A stretch of 56,604 bases of DNA. Origin: Halomonas cupida (GTDB lineage Bacteria > Pseudomonadota > Gammaproteobacteria > Pseudomonadales > Halomonadaceae). Below are positions 33,338 through 41,321 of the stretch, one piece after another. The notes under the pieces are model-generated. The model worked only from the letters and a program-made list of their open reading frames with translations, was not told the DNA's origin and ran no database searches. Location: positions 1 to 56,604 of the forward strand of contig NZ_FRCA01000020.1 of NCBI RefSeq assembly GCF_900142755.1, in the 5' to 3' direction. The number at the start of each line of letters is the position of its first letter. The stretch's first letter is position 1. The translations under genes and the position numbers were made by a program.

Positions 33338-34428
33338 GTATTCGTCTAGAGCACATCGAGAAGCACTTCGGTCGCTCCCAGGCCCTGTCTCCGACCGACC
33401 TGGATATCGCCAACGGCGAGCTGATCGGTCTGCTGGGGCCCTCTGGCTCCGGCAAGACCACCTTGCTGCGCATCATTGCCGGACTCGAGACACCGGATGC
33501 CAATCCACGTACACGCATTCTCTTCGGTGAGCGTGATGTTACCCGGGTACATGTGCGCGACCGTCGAATCGGCTTCGTCTTCCAGCACTACGCGCTGTTC
33601 CGACATATGAGCGTATTCGACAACGTGGCCTTCGGTCTCACTGTGCTGCCACGCCGCGAACGGCCCTCCAGTGGCGAGATTCGCACGCGGGTGCTACGTC
33701 TGCTGGAAATGGTTCAGCTCTCGCATCTCGCCAACCGTTACCCGGCCCAATTGTCCGGCGGCCAACAGCAGCGTGTATCACTGGCCCGGGCCCTGGCGCT
33801 GAAGCCGGAGGTGCTGCTGCTCGATGAGCCCTTCGGCGCTCTTGACGCCAAGGTCCGCCAGGAACTGCGTCGCTGGCTGCGCCACTTGCATGACGAGTTG
33901 GGTTTCACCAGTGTTTTCGTCACCCATGATCAGGAAGAGGCGCTGGAACTGTCAGACCGTGTGGTGGTCATGAGTAATGGGCGCATCGAGCAGATCGACA
34001 CGCCCGAGGCACTCTATCGTTCCCCTGCCAACCGCTTCGTCTTCGAGTTCCTCGGCGACGTCAATCTGCTCGAGGGCGAGGTGCGTGATGGAGTACTGAC
34101 CTGCGGCGATGCGCAACTCAAGGCTGATCTGCCTGAGGGTCGCCAGGAGCTGCTGCTGCGCCCCCACGAGATCGAACTGGCCACAACGCCAGATGAAAGC
34201 TCCCATCTACCGGCCACCGTAACAGCCGTGGTACCGGTGGGTGCCGAGGTACGCGTTGAGTTGTCGGCCGACTGGATGAACGAGCCCTGGCTGGCCAGTG
34301 TGCGCCATGAGCAGGCCAGCCAACTGACGTTGGCTCGTGGTTCAAGGGTCTATGCCCGAGCCCTCACCTGGCACCACTACCCGGCGCCCAGCGCCTCGGT
34401 GCAGCCGAGCCTCGCCGCCAGCTATTAA
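33334..34428 (+). CDS. cysA: Sulfate/thiosulfate import ATPase CysA
   Basis: The 364-residue ATPase powers the sulfate importer. Walker A is GPSGSGKTT near residue 32, the signature LSGGQQQR near 138, Walker B VLLLDEPFGALDA near 156 and the switch histidine in VFVTHDQEEA near 191. The C-terminal TOBE-like regulatory domain is present. The start at 33334 overlaps the cysW stop and follows GGGAGG. The final TAT TAA codons are the first bases of a 174-bp repeat element (34422-34595), so the element supplies the stop codon. Confidence 0.96.
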   Translation: MSIRLEHIEKHFGRSQALSPTDLDIANGELIGLLGPSGSGKTTLLRIIAGLETPDANPRTRILFGERDVTRVHVRDRRIGFVFQHYALFRHMSVFDNVAFGLTVLPRRERPSSGEIRTRVLRLLEMVQLSHLANRYPAQLSGGQQQRVSLARALALKPEVLLLDEPFGALDAKVRQELRRWLRHLHDELGFTSVFVTHDQEEALELSDRVVVMSNGRIEQIDTPEALYRSPANRFVFEFLGDVNLLEGEVRDGVLTCGDAQLKADLPEGRQELLLRPHEIELATTPDESSHLPATVTAVVPVGAEVRVELSADWMNEPWLASVRHEQASQLTLARGSRVYARALTWHHYPAPSASVQPSLAASY

Positions 34429-34595
34429 CCCGGCATGCTTTCATGTTGGGTTAATGCGGCACAGGGACGTGCCGCCGTCGGCCATCAGGCCGACGCGAGA
34501 CCGCGCCTCACCAGCAGATCCGCGCATCTGCGCCAGTGTGGTGCGGACGAAAATCAAATCGATCAGGATGAGCTATTTGATTGCCATGTTAATAG
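34422..34595. repeat. Multi-hairpin dispersed element, copy 1
   Basis: This 174-bp element is bounded by inverted CTATTAAC / GTTAATAG ends. It contains a chain of stem-loops: TTAACCC...GGGTTAA, GCGGCAC...GTGCCGC, GTCGGCC-ATCA-GGCCGAC, CAGAT...ATCTG and AATCAAAT...ATTTGATT. A second copy lies at 52354-52528 in the same orientation. Its first bases form the cysA stop codon. No target-site duplication was recognised outside the ends. Confidence 0.9.
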
Positions 34596-34804
34596 CCACG
34601 AATGATGCCCCGAGCCCCGGCGACAGAATGTCTGGACAGGCACTCGCTGGGATCGGATGATTCGCTGTGTCCGAAAAAAGAGACGCGGACGAGATACCTG
34701 TTTTCAGTGTCACGTTGTGCGTCCCCATAATCCTGTTTCCGAATGGAACGCACCGCTGCAGTCAACTTTCAGCAGCCGTGCAGATAAAACAAGGAGATCA
34801 CTCC
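34429..34804. other. Gene-free stretch between cysA and the lipoprotein gene
   Basis: The first 167 bases are the hairpin element. The remaining 209 bases (34596-34804) hold no convincing ORF or terminator; they should contain the lipoprotein promoter, though none is clear. Confidence 0.5.
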
Positions 34805-35410
34805 ATGATGGGTCGTACCCGATCGGCCGGTCGCATTCTATCGATCATCGCCGGCCTGAGTGCCAGCATTCTGCTGGCAGCCTGCTCCAGCCCCCATAAT
34901 CTACAGCCGATGCCCCAGCGCAGCGTTGATGTGCCAGTGGCAGGTCAGGGTCAGCAGGTCTCGGTGATCGCCGCGGATGGCCGGGAATCCGAAACCCTGG
35001 GCACTCGCACCGGCAGCGCCAGCTCCACATCGACCATCAGCGTCGCCGCGCATGAAATCGTGCCGCGCCTGCAGGCCGAAGCCGAACGCGCCGTTGCCGA
35101 CATGGGTTTTACTCCCACCGCTGCGCCGGCCAATGGTGGCACATCGCTGACGCTGACGCTCAAGCGCCTCTCCTACGCCAGAGGTGAAAGCCGACCGGTA
35201 GTGGATGAGGCCCGCCTGGAAAGTGTGCTCGAAGCCGTTGCCACCAATGGCGGCGAAACCTACACCGGCACCTACACGTCCCGCCGTGTGCAGACCTATG
35301 CCGTAGCGCCGGACAAGGCAGAAAACACCCGCATGGTGCAGGACCTGCTATCGGATGGCCTCAATCGTGCCTTCGCCGACCCGGAGCTGGCTCAACTGCT
35401 GGCACGCTGA
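34805..35410 (+). CDS. YajG-like lipoprotein
   Basis: The 201-residue precursor has a type II signal peptide with lipobox LLAAC (Cys near residue 25), so it is lipid-anchored. The rest resembles the YajG family: an alpha/beta domain with a V-V-I-A-A-D-G-R-E-S-type strand, an AEAERAVADMGF helix and a C-terminal VQDLLSDGLNRAFADPEL helix. YajG has no known biochemical role. AAGGAG eight or nine bases upstream supports the ATG at 34805. The family call is from pattern only. Confidence 0.7.
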   Translation: MMGRTRSAGRILSIIAGLSASILLAACSSPHNLQPMPQRSVDVPVAGQGQQVSVIAADGRESETLGTRTGSASSTSTISVAAHEIVPRLQAEAERAVADMGFTPTAAPANGGTSLTLTLKRLSYARGESRPVVDEARLESVLEAVATNGGETYTGTYTSRRVQTYAVAPDKAENTRMVQDLLSDGLNRAFADPELAQLLAR

Positions 35411-35484
35411 GCGTGGTTGCCCGATACAACCAGCGCTACAACAAGCGTACATAGCAGCCGTCAACACTGATGCAGAAAACCACA

Positions 35485-35505
35485 GAGCCCGCACATCGCG
35501 GGCTC
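35485..35505. terminator. Hairpin between the lipoprotein gene and tpm
   Basis: An 8-bp stem GAGCCCGC / GCGGGCTC with loop ACATC lies between convergent genes. There is no T-run, so it is a weak or bidirectional terminator. Confidence 0.55.
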
Positions 35506-35570
35506 CGTAGTATCCGAGAATGGTACCTGAGTCTGTTGTATCTGAATCTGTTGCGCCGGGAACACGACTA

Positions 35571-36203
35571 TCAGCTATCGCCGGGACCACGCCGCTGCAG
35601 TGCCCAACAACTCTCGCGGAAACCGTCGGGCCCTCGCTCACCATCCTGAAAGTGCGCAACGGTAAAGTTCGGCGAGAACAGTCGCTGGACCTCATCAGCC
35701 TCCACATGGAATGGCGGCCCACCCTCGTCCTGGCGAGTCAGGCTGATCAGTAGCCCCTTGCCTCCCGGCGGAATCAGCTGCGCCAGGTGGAAGGCGTACC
35801 GCTGCCGTGTGGCCTCGGGTAATGCGATCAGTGCAGCGCGATCATAGAAGGCACCGATCTCGGCGGCCTGCTCGACATGGAAGTGGAAGAAATCACCACA
35901 CCAGAGCTCGATACTGCCCTGTCGCAACACGCCAAAGCCGGCCTGGCGATAGCGGGCCACGTCGCCATTGCCCTCGGCGACGAACTGCTCGATCGCCTGC
36001 TCGGACATCTCGATTCCCAGCACGGGATGTTGATGCTCCTTCAACCAGCGCATATCGAGGGTCTTGCCACACAAGGGCACCAGCACCTTGGTACCCTGCG
36101 CCACCTGCAGCTCAGGCCAGTAACGCTCCAGCAGCGGATGCACTGTATCGCGATGGAAGCCGATACGACCTTCCTGCCAACGCTTCAACCAGTCTTCCTG
36201 CAT
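35571..36203 (-). CDS. tpm: Thiopurine S-methyltransferase
   Basis: The 210-residue SAM-dependent methyltransferase has the bacterial TPMT pattern: WLKRWQEGRIGFH at the start, LVPLCGKTLDMRWL near residue 45 (SAM loop) and IGAFYDRAALIALP near 110. Bacterial Tpm can methylate tellurite and selenium compounds; the natural substrate is unclear. The start at 36203 fits the family N-terminus. It lies 31 bp after the SH3-domain gene on the same strand. Confidence 0.92.
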   Translation of the reverse strand: MQEDWLKRWQEGRIGFHRDTVHPLLERYWPELQVAQGTKVLVPLCGKTLDMRWLKEHQHPVLGIEMSEQAIEQFVAEGNGDVARYRQAGFGVLRQGSIELWCGDFFHFHVEQAAEIGAFYDRAALIALPEATRQRYAFHLAQLIPPGGKGLLISLTRQDEGGPPFHVEADEVQRLFSPNFTVAHFQDGERGPDGFRESCWALQRRGPGDS

Positions 36204-36234
36204 ACCCGTTCCCCCACGAAACCAGGCCTGTCGA

Positions 36235-36861
36235 TCAGAACCAGCGATCGCGCTTGCGGCGCCGACGTGGAAGGTGCGGCACAATCAGACCAACGATCAG
36301 ACCTGCACCGGCAACACCACCGCCATACATGAAGTAGCGCATCAGCAGGTCTTCCTTCTGGGTCTCGAGACGCGCCTCAAGCTTGCCATTGGTGTCGCTG
36401 ATCGAGGCATTGGCACTCTCGAGCTCATGATTGCGAGCCTCGAGCTCGGCAATGCGCTGTTCACGTACCTTGAGCGTTTCGCTCATGGCGCTGGTGCGAT
36501 CTTCCCAGGTATCGTTGATACCGCTGAGTTCGGAGGTCAGCTCCTCCACCCGTGTGCGCAGTTCGGGCAACTGATCACGGGCACTGGGAGAGTCCTGCAA
36601 CTGGCTGCTGGGCACCCAGACCTCATCGCCGCTGTCACTGCGCACCCGGGAATAGTCCCCTGAGGTTTCGACCAGTGTCACCGGCTGACCGGCCGTCAGA
36701 GTACCCACGATACGATAGCCATCCGTCGGACCACTACGTACATAGGTGGTCAGTTCGTCGGTCACCCAGCGCGCCGAATCGTCCTGCTGGGCCATGGCAG
36801 GAAGCGTCAGAGTGGAGAGCGCAAGGCCCAGCGTCAAAGTCTTGAAAATATGCGTATTCAT
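36235..36861 (-). CDS. SH3-domain, coiled-coil membrane protein (TIGR04211-like)
   Basis: The 208-residue protein has a signal peptide (LALSTLTLPAMAQ, about residues 12-24), a bacterial SH3 domain (about 30-90, with TYVRSGPTDGYRIVGTL and DEVWVPSSQL), a long coiled coil (about 95-170) and a C-terminal membrane helix (MYGGGVAGAGLIVGLIV) followed by the basic tail PRRRRKRDRWF. This is the layout of E. coli YgiM-type proteins, thought to sit in the inner membrane facing the periplasm. The function is unknown. It probably forms a two-gene unit with tpm. Confidence 0.85.
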   Translation of the reverse strand: MNTHIFKTLTLGLALSTLTLPAMAQQDDSARWVTDELTTYVRSGPTDGYRIVGTLTAGQPVTLVETSGDYSRVRSDSGDEVWVPSSQLQDSPSARDQLPELRTRVEELTSELSGINDTWEDRTSAMSETLKVREQRIAELEARNHELESANASISDTNGKLEARLETQKEDLLMRYFMYGGGVAGAGLIVGLIVPHLPRRRRKRDRWF

Positions 36862-37288
36862 GCCGTATTCCTGGCTATTCCGGGCTCAAGGGGCGACTAA
36901 CCATTGCGATTGGCAATCACGGCTCGGCATCCTGCTCGAGAACCGCGAACGATGAGACCAGCAGGGTACCGAAGTGTTCCACAGCTTCTGTGGACAACTA
37001 TCGGGAAAACCGCTGGAAAGTGCCCTCAAGGTCGCGAAGCCTGTGGCACCAGCCCCGATTGGTTACCAACTGACCAATCGCGGCAACACCGTGCTTCACG
37101 TCCATCTCGCGCAAGCCTACCACAACACAACCCCAGGAGTGGCCGGTAAACTGGCTTGGCAATCTCTCTGTGCGTATAATACTGCTCCAGCAATGGGGCC
37201 ACCTCCGGCCTCGCTTTCTGCACGCCATTCACCCTTCTTGAAGCAACGCACCTGTGGTGCTGCCGGGCCAGGAGCCCGACTGATTCCC
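36862..37288. other. Divergent intergenic region upstream of miaB
   Basis: These 427 bp contain an open frame continuous with miaB that lacks family similarity and is taken as non-coding. A consensus -10 TATAAT lies at 37175-37180 without a good -35. A short palindrome, CCACAG-CTT-CTGTGG, lies near 36979. Nothing else is recognised. Confidence 0.5.
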
Positions 37289-38632
37289 ATGTCGAAGAAA
37301 CTCTTCATCAAGACACACGGCTGCCAGATGAACGAGTATGACTCCGCCCGCATGGCGGATCTGCTCGGCGAATCTCATCAGATGGAGCTGACCGATAACG
37401 AGCAGGAGGCCGATGTCATCCTGCTCAATACCTGTTCCATTCGTGAGAAGGCCCAGGAAAAGGTCTTTCACCAGTTGGGACGCTGGAAGAAGCTCAAGCA
37501 GGCCAACCCCGATCTGGTGATCGGCGTGGGCGGCTGCGTGGCCAGCCAGGAAGGCGAGGCCATTCGCAAGCGCGCACCTCACGTCGACATGGTGTTTGGT
37601 CCCCAGACCCTGCACCGGGTGCCGTCGATGCTGGACAGCCGCCGTGACAATCAGATCTCGGTGGTCGATGTCACCTTCCCCGAGATCGAGAAGTTCGATC
37701 ACCTTCCGCGCCCGAGTTCCGAAGGTGCCACCGCCTTTGTCTCGGTGATGGAAGGCTGCTCCAAGTACTGCACCTTCTGTGTGGTGCCTTACACCCGCGG
37801 CGAGGAAGTCTCGCGTCCCTTCGAGGATGTCATGGAAGAGGTGCTCCACCTCTCCGACCAGGGTGTGCGTGAAATCAATCTGTTGGGACAGAACGTCAAC
37901 GCCTATCAAGGTCTCGATGATGATGGCGACGAGATCGACCTCGCCGAACTGATTGCCTGCATCGCGGCGGTGGACGGTATCGACCGTATCCGCTTCACCA
38001 CCTCTCATCCGGTGGAATTCAGCGACAGTCTGATCGAGGCCTACGGCGAGATTCCGGAACTGGTCAGCCACCTGCACCTGCCGGTGCAGGCCGGATCTGA
38101 CCGCATTCTCAGCGCCATGAAGCGTGGCCACACCGTCGAGGAGTATGTCGACAAGATGGAGCGCATCCGCGCGCTGCGTCCCGACATCAGTTTCTCTTCC
38201 GATTTCATTATCGGCTTCCCCGGCGAGACGGAAGAAGACTTCGCCAATACCATGGACCTGATCCACCGTATCGGCTTCGATATGTCATTCAGTTTCGTCT
38301 ATTCAGCGCGGCCCGGCACTCCGGCAGCCAGCCTGGACGACGACACTCCAGAATCGGTGAAGAAACAGCGACTGGCCATTCTTCAGGAACGCATCAACCA
38401 ACAGGCGATGCAGATCAGTCGGCGCATGGTGGGCTCCACCCAGCGCATTCTGGTGACCGGCTTCTCCCCTCGTGACCCCGGTCAACTTTCCGGACGCACC
38501 GAGAACAACCGGGTCGTCAACTTCCGTGCTGCCAACCCGACCGAGCTGATCGGTTATTTCGTCGATGTCGAGATCACCGAAGCATTCCCCAACTCGCTGC
38601 GAGGCGAACTGGCCTCCGGTGAGCGTTATTGA
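37289..38632 (+). CDS. miaB: tRNA-2-methylthio-N6-dimethylallyladenosine synthase MiaB
   Basis: MiaB is a radical-SAM methylthiotransferase that converts i6A37 to ms2i6A37 in tRNAs reading UNN codons, including tRNA-Trp. The 447-residue protein has the N-terminal UPF0004 cluster ligands Cys12, Cys49 and Cys83, the radical-SAM CxxxCxxC at Cys157, Cys161 and Cys164, and a C-terminal TRAM domain. The ATG at 37289 gives MSKKLFIKTHGCQMN, the normal start; an upstream in-frame extension is not conserved. It heads miaB-ybeZ-ybeY-ybeX-lnt. Confidence 0.97.
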   Translation: MSKKLFIKTHGCQMNEYDSARMADLLGESHQMELTDNEQEADVILLNTCSIREKAQEKVFHQLGRWKKLKQANPDLVIGVGGCVASQEGEAIRKRAPHVDMVFGPQTLHRVPSMLDSRRDNQISVVDVTFPEIEKFDHLPRPSSEGATAFVSVMEGCSKYCTFCVVPYTRGEEVSRPFEDVMEEVLHLSDQGVREINLLGQNVNAYQGLDDDGDEIDLAELIACIAAVDGIDRIRFTTSHPVEFSDSLIEAYGEIPELVSHLHLPVQAGSDRILSAMKRGHTVEEYVDKMERIRALRPDISFSSDFIIGFPGETEEDFANTMDLIHRIGFDMSFSFVYSARPGTPAASLDDDTPESVKKQRLAILQERINQQAMQISRRMVGSTQRILVTGFSPRDPGQLSGRTENNRVVNFRAANPTELIGYFVDVEITEAFPNSLRGELASGERY

Positions 38633-38728
38633 TCGACCGACCATGACACAGCTGACGCAGGATTGCCCTGGCCCACGCCGGGGCAGTAAGCTGACAGCGA
38701 CCACTCATCAACTCAGGATCTCTCTGAC

Positions 38729-39814
38729 TTGAGCCAGCCATCATCCCAGGCCAATCGCATCATCACGCTCAACCTCGAGCCCAACGAGCCTCGCCGCCTG
38801 GCCAATCTCTGCGGCCAGCGCGATGAGCATCTCAAACTGATCGAATCACGACTCGGGGTGACGTTGCGCAACCGCGGCAACATGTTCCAGCTTGCAGGCC
38901 CGGCAGCGCGCGTCAAGGTCGCCGCCAACCTGGTCGAGCACCTCTATCGCGAAGCCGATGCCGTCGAGCTGACACCGGATACCATCCACCTGCTCCTGCA
39001 GGAGAGCGATGTCGAGGCGCTGGAGGAAGACGGCGAAGACCACCAGCACGGGGAAGTCCTGATCCGCACGCCGCGTGTCGTGGTCAAGCCTCGCGGCCTC
39101 AACCAGCAAGGCTATGTCAACTGCATCCGCAATCACGATATCAACTTCGGTATCGGCCCTGCGGGTACCGGCAAGACCTACCTCGCTGTCGCTGCTGCCG
39201 TGGAAGCCCTCAACCAACAGGAAGTCCGCCGGATCCTGCTGGTTCGCCCAGCGGTCGAGGCCGGTGAGAAGCTGGGCTTCCTGCCTGGTGACCTCGCCCA
39301 GAAAATCGACCCTTATCTCCGACCACTCTACGATGCGCTCTATGAGATGATCGGCTTCGAGCAGGTCGGCAAACTGATCGAGCGCCAGATCATCGAGATC
39401 GCTCCCCTCGCCTACATGCGTGGGCGTACCTTGAACAACGCCTTCATCATTCTCGATGAAAGCCAGAACACCACCCGGGAACAGATGAAGATGTTCCTGA
39501 CCCGGATCGGCTTCGGCTCGACGGCGGTGATCACCGGTGACGTGACCCAGGTCGATCTGCCCCGTGGCCAGACATCCGGTCTGATTCAGGTACTCGACGT
39601 GCTCAAGGGCACCCCCGGGATCGGCGTGACACACTTCGCGTCAAAGGATGTGGTTCGACATCCGCTGGTTCAGCGCATCATCGAAGCTTATGATCTGTTC
39701 GAGGCTCAGCAGGAAGCCGATGAGCGGGCCCGCCGCGAAGCTCGCGCCGAGGTACGCCGTCAGCAACAGGTTGTTGCGCCGCGCCCGCCCAGTGCCGAGG
39801 ATGCCGACTCATGA
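38729..39814 (+). CDS. ybeZ: PhoH-family ATPase YbeZ
   Basis: The 361-residue protein has an N-terminal KH-like region and a P-loop ATPase domain: Walker A GPAGTGKT with Lys149, Walker B FIILDESQN near 240. YbeZ works with YbeY in 16S rRNA maturation. The start is TTG at 38729, giving MSQPSSQANRIITLNLEPN; GGAT lies upstream and no nearby ATG fits the family. Its stop overlaps the ybeY start (ATGA). Confidence 0.93.
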   Translation: MSQPSSQANRIITLNLEPNEPRRLANLCGQRDEHLKLIESRLGVTLRNRGNMFQLAGPAARVKVAANLVEHLYREADAVELTPDTIHLLLQESDVEALEEDGEDHQHGEVLIRTPRVVVKPRGLNQQGYVNCIRNHDINFGIGPAGTGKTYLAVAAAVEALNQQEVRRILLVRPAVEAGEKLGFLPGDLAQKIDPYLRPLYDALYEMIGFEQVGKLIERQIIEIAPLAYMRGRTLNNAFIILDESQNTTREQMKMFLTRIGFGSTAVITGDVTQVDLPRGQTSGLIQVLDVLKGTPGIGVTHFASKDVVRHPLVQRIIEAYDLFEAQQEADERARREARAEVRRQQQVVAPRPPSAEDADS

Positions 39815-40341
39815 GTATCGTGGTGGATCGCCAGGTGGCCAGCGAACTCGAGCAGGACCTCGACCAGGCCTTGCCCAGCCAGCAACGCCTGGCCGCCTGG
39901 ATCGATGCTGCCCTGGCGAAGTTTCCCGCTCATGCCAATAGCGAACTGACGGTGCGCTTCGTCGACAGCGACGAAAGTCAGATGCTCAACCGTGACTATC
40001 GCGGCAAGGACTCGCCGACCAATGTGCTGTCCTTTCCGTTCGAAGTCCCCGAAGGGCTGGAGCTACCTCTGCTCGGCGACCTGGTCATCTGCCATCCGGT
40101 GGTGGTAGGCGAGGCCATTGATCAGCACAAGGCGCTGGACGACCACTACGCGCACATGGTGGTCCATGGTACCTTGCACCTGCTGGGCCTCGATCACATC
40201 GAAGACGACGAGGCCGAGCACATGGAAAGCCTCGAACGCGATATTCTGGCGAGTCTGGGCATTGCCGATCCTTATATTGCTGCCCCCTGCGCCACCCCCA
40301 AGCATGATTCCGACAGCGAGGACGAGAGAGCCGACGCATGA
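39811..40341 (+). CDS. ybeY: Endoribonuclease YbeY
   Basis: YbeY is a zinc endoribonuclease for 16S rRNA 3' maturation and ribosome quality control. The 176-residue protein has the metal motif HGTLHLLGLDH with His119, His123 and His129, and the SPTNVLSFPF segment near residue 68. It overlaps ybeZ and ybeX by four bases each. The acidic C-terminal tail after residue 160 is longer than in E. coli. Confidence 0.95.
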   Translation: MSIVVDRQVASELEQDLDQALPSQQRLAAWIDAALAKFPAHANSELTVRFVDSDESQMLNRDYRGKDSPTNVLSFPFEVPEGLELPLLGDLVICHPVVVGEAIDQHKALDDHYAHMVVHGTLHLLGLDHIEDDEAEHMESLERDILASLGIADPYIAAPCATPKHDSDSEDERADA

Positions 40342-41204
40342 GCGACGACCGATCGAGTAGCCAGAGCAGCCGTTCCTGGTTCGATAAAATCTTCAGCGCC
40401 CTGTCCAGTGACAGCGATGAACCCAGCTCGCGTGAGGAATTACGAGAATTCCTGCGTCAAGCCTCCAGCCGGCTGAAGATCGAGCCGGACGCCATGACGA
40501 TCATTGAAGGCGCCCTCAATATCAGTGATCAGCAGGTGCGCGAAGTGCTGATCCCCCGCTCCCAGGTCACCGCGCTGGAACTCGACCAGCCGCTGGAAGA
40601 CTATCTGCCGATCATTCTCGAGACCGGACACTCACGCTACCCGGTCATCGGCGAGAACCTTGATGAGGTCAAGGGCATCCTGCTGGTCAAGGACCTGCTC
40701 CCATTGCTTCAGCACACTGACATCGAGCGCCCTTTCCAGCTCGAGGAAGTGCTGCGTCCCGCCATGTTCGTACCGGAATCCAAGCGACTCAACAGCCTGC
40801 TCAAGGAATTTCGCGATACTCACAGCCATATGGCGGTGGTGGTCGACGAGTACGGCGGCACGGCAGGCATTGTGACCATCGAGGATATCCTCGAGGAGAT
40901 CGTCGGCGATATCGAGGATGAGCATGACACCGACGAGGAAGAGGACATCCGTCCACTCGGCGATAATCGTTATGCAGTGCGCGCGCTGACCCCCATCGAC
41001 GACTTCAACGAGCGCTTCCATACCCAGTACTCCGATGACGAGTTCGATACCCTCGGCGGTCTGGTCATGCAGCGCTTTGGTCACCTTCCTGCACGCGGTG
41101 AAAGCGCGGTTATTGGCGAGTGGCGTTTTACCGTGCTCAATGCCGACAATCGCCGCATTCGTCTGCTCGAGGTCGAGCGGGAAGATCGCGAGGAAGAAGA
41201 GTAA
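40338..41204 (+). CDS. ybeX: CBS-domain protein CorC/YbeX
   Basis: The 288-residue cytosolic protein has an acidic Ser-rich N-terminus, a pair of CBS domains (about 65-190, with VREVLIPRSQVTALE and DEYGGTAGIVTIEDILEEIVGDIEDE) and a C-terminal CorC_HlyC domain (about 205-280). YbeX/CorC is linked to Mg2+/Co2+ efflux and to rRNA metabolism. It follows ybeY with an ATGA overlap and precedes lnt by 117 bp. Confidence 0.94.
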   Translation: MSDDRSSSQSSRSWFDKIFSALSSDSDEPSSREELREFLRQASSRLKIEPDAMTIIEGALNISDQQVREVLIPRSQVTALELDQPLEDYLPIILETGHSRYPVIGENLDEVKGILLVKDLLPLLQHTDIERPFQLEEVLRPAMFVPESKRLNSLLKEFRDTHSHMAVVVDEYGGTAGIVTIEDILEEIVGDIEDEHDTDEEEDIRPLGDNRYAVRALTPIDDFNERFHTQYSDDEFDTLGGLVMQRFGHLPARGESAVIGEWRFTVLNADNRRIRLLEVEREDREEEE

Positions 41205-41321
41205 CGCGCTGACCATCAGGTTCAGCGACGCTTATCCTGTGAAGCACTGATCGACACCAGCAGCGACGGACCCGGCGCTGATGAGGTGGGTCGGTGCTTC
41301 TCTGATTCAAGGACCGATATC

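Noticed and set aside
34480..34620. Similar short open frames inside both copies of the multi-hairpin element (ending MSYLIAMLI).
   Set aside because: A one-base indel shifts the upstream frame between copies, no ribosome site fits, and the sequence is explained by conserved hairpins.
36978..37000. TGTGGACAA near 36985 resembles a DnaA box.
   Set aside because: It is a single near-match with no cluster of boxes, A/T-rich unwinding region or dnaA/dnaN genes, so no origin is supported.
36974..37288. An in-frame upstream extension of miaB by about 105 codons.
   Set aside because: The extension resembles no MiaB N-terminus; MSKKLFIKTHGCQMN at 37289 is the normal start.
37229..38266. A 345-codon minus-strand frame inside miaB.
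   Set aside because: Antisense shadow of MiaB, whose cluster ligands are all present on the plus strand.
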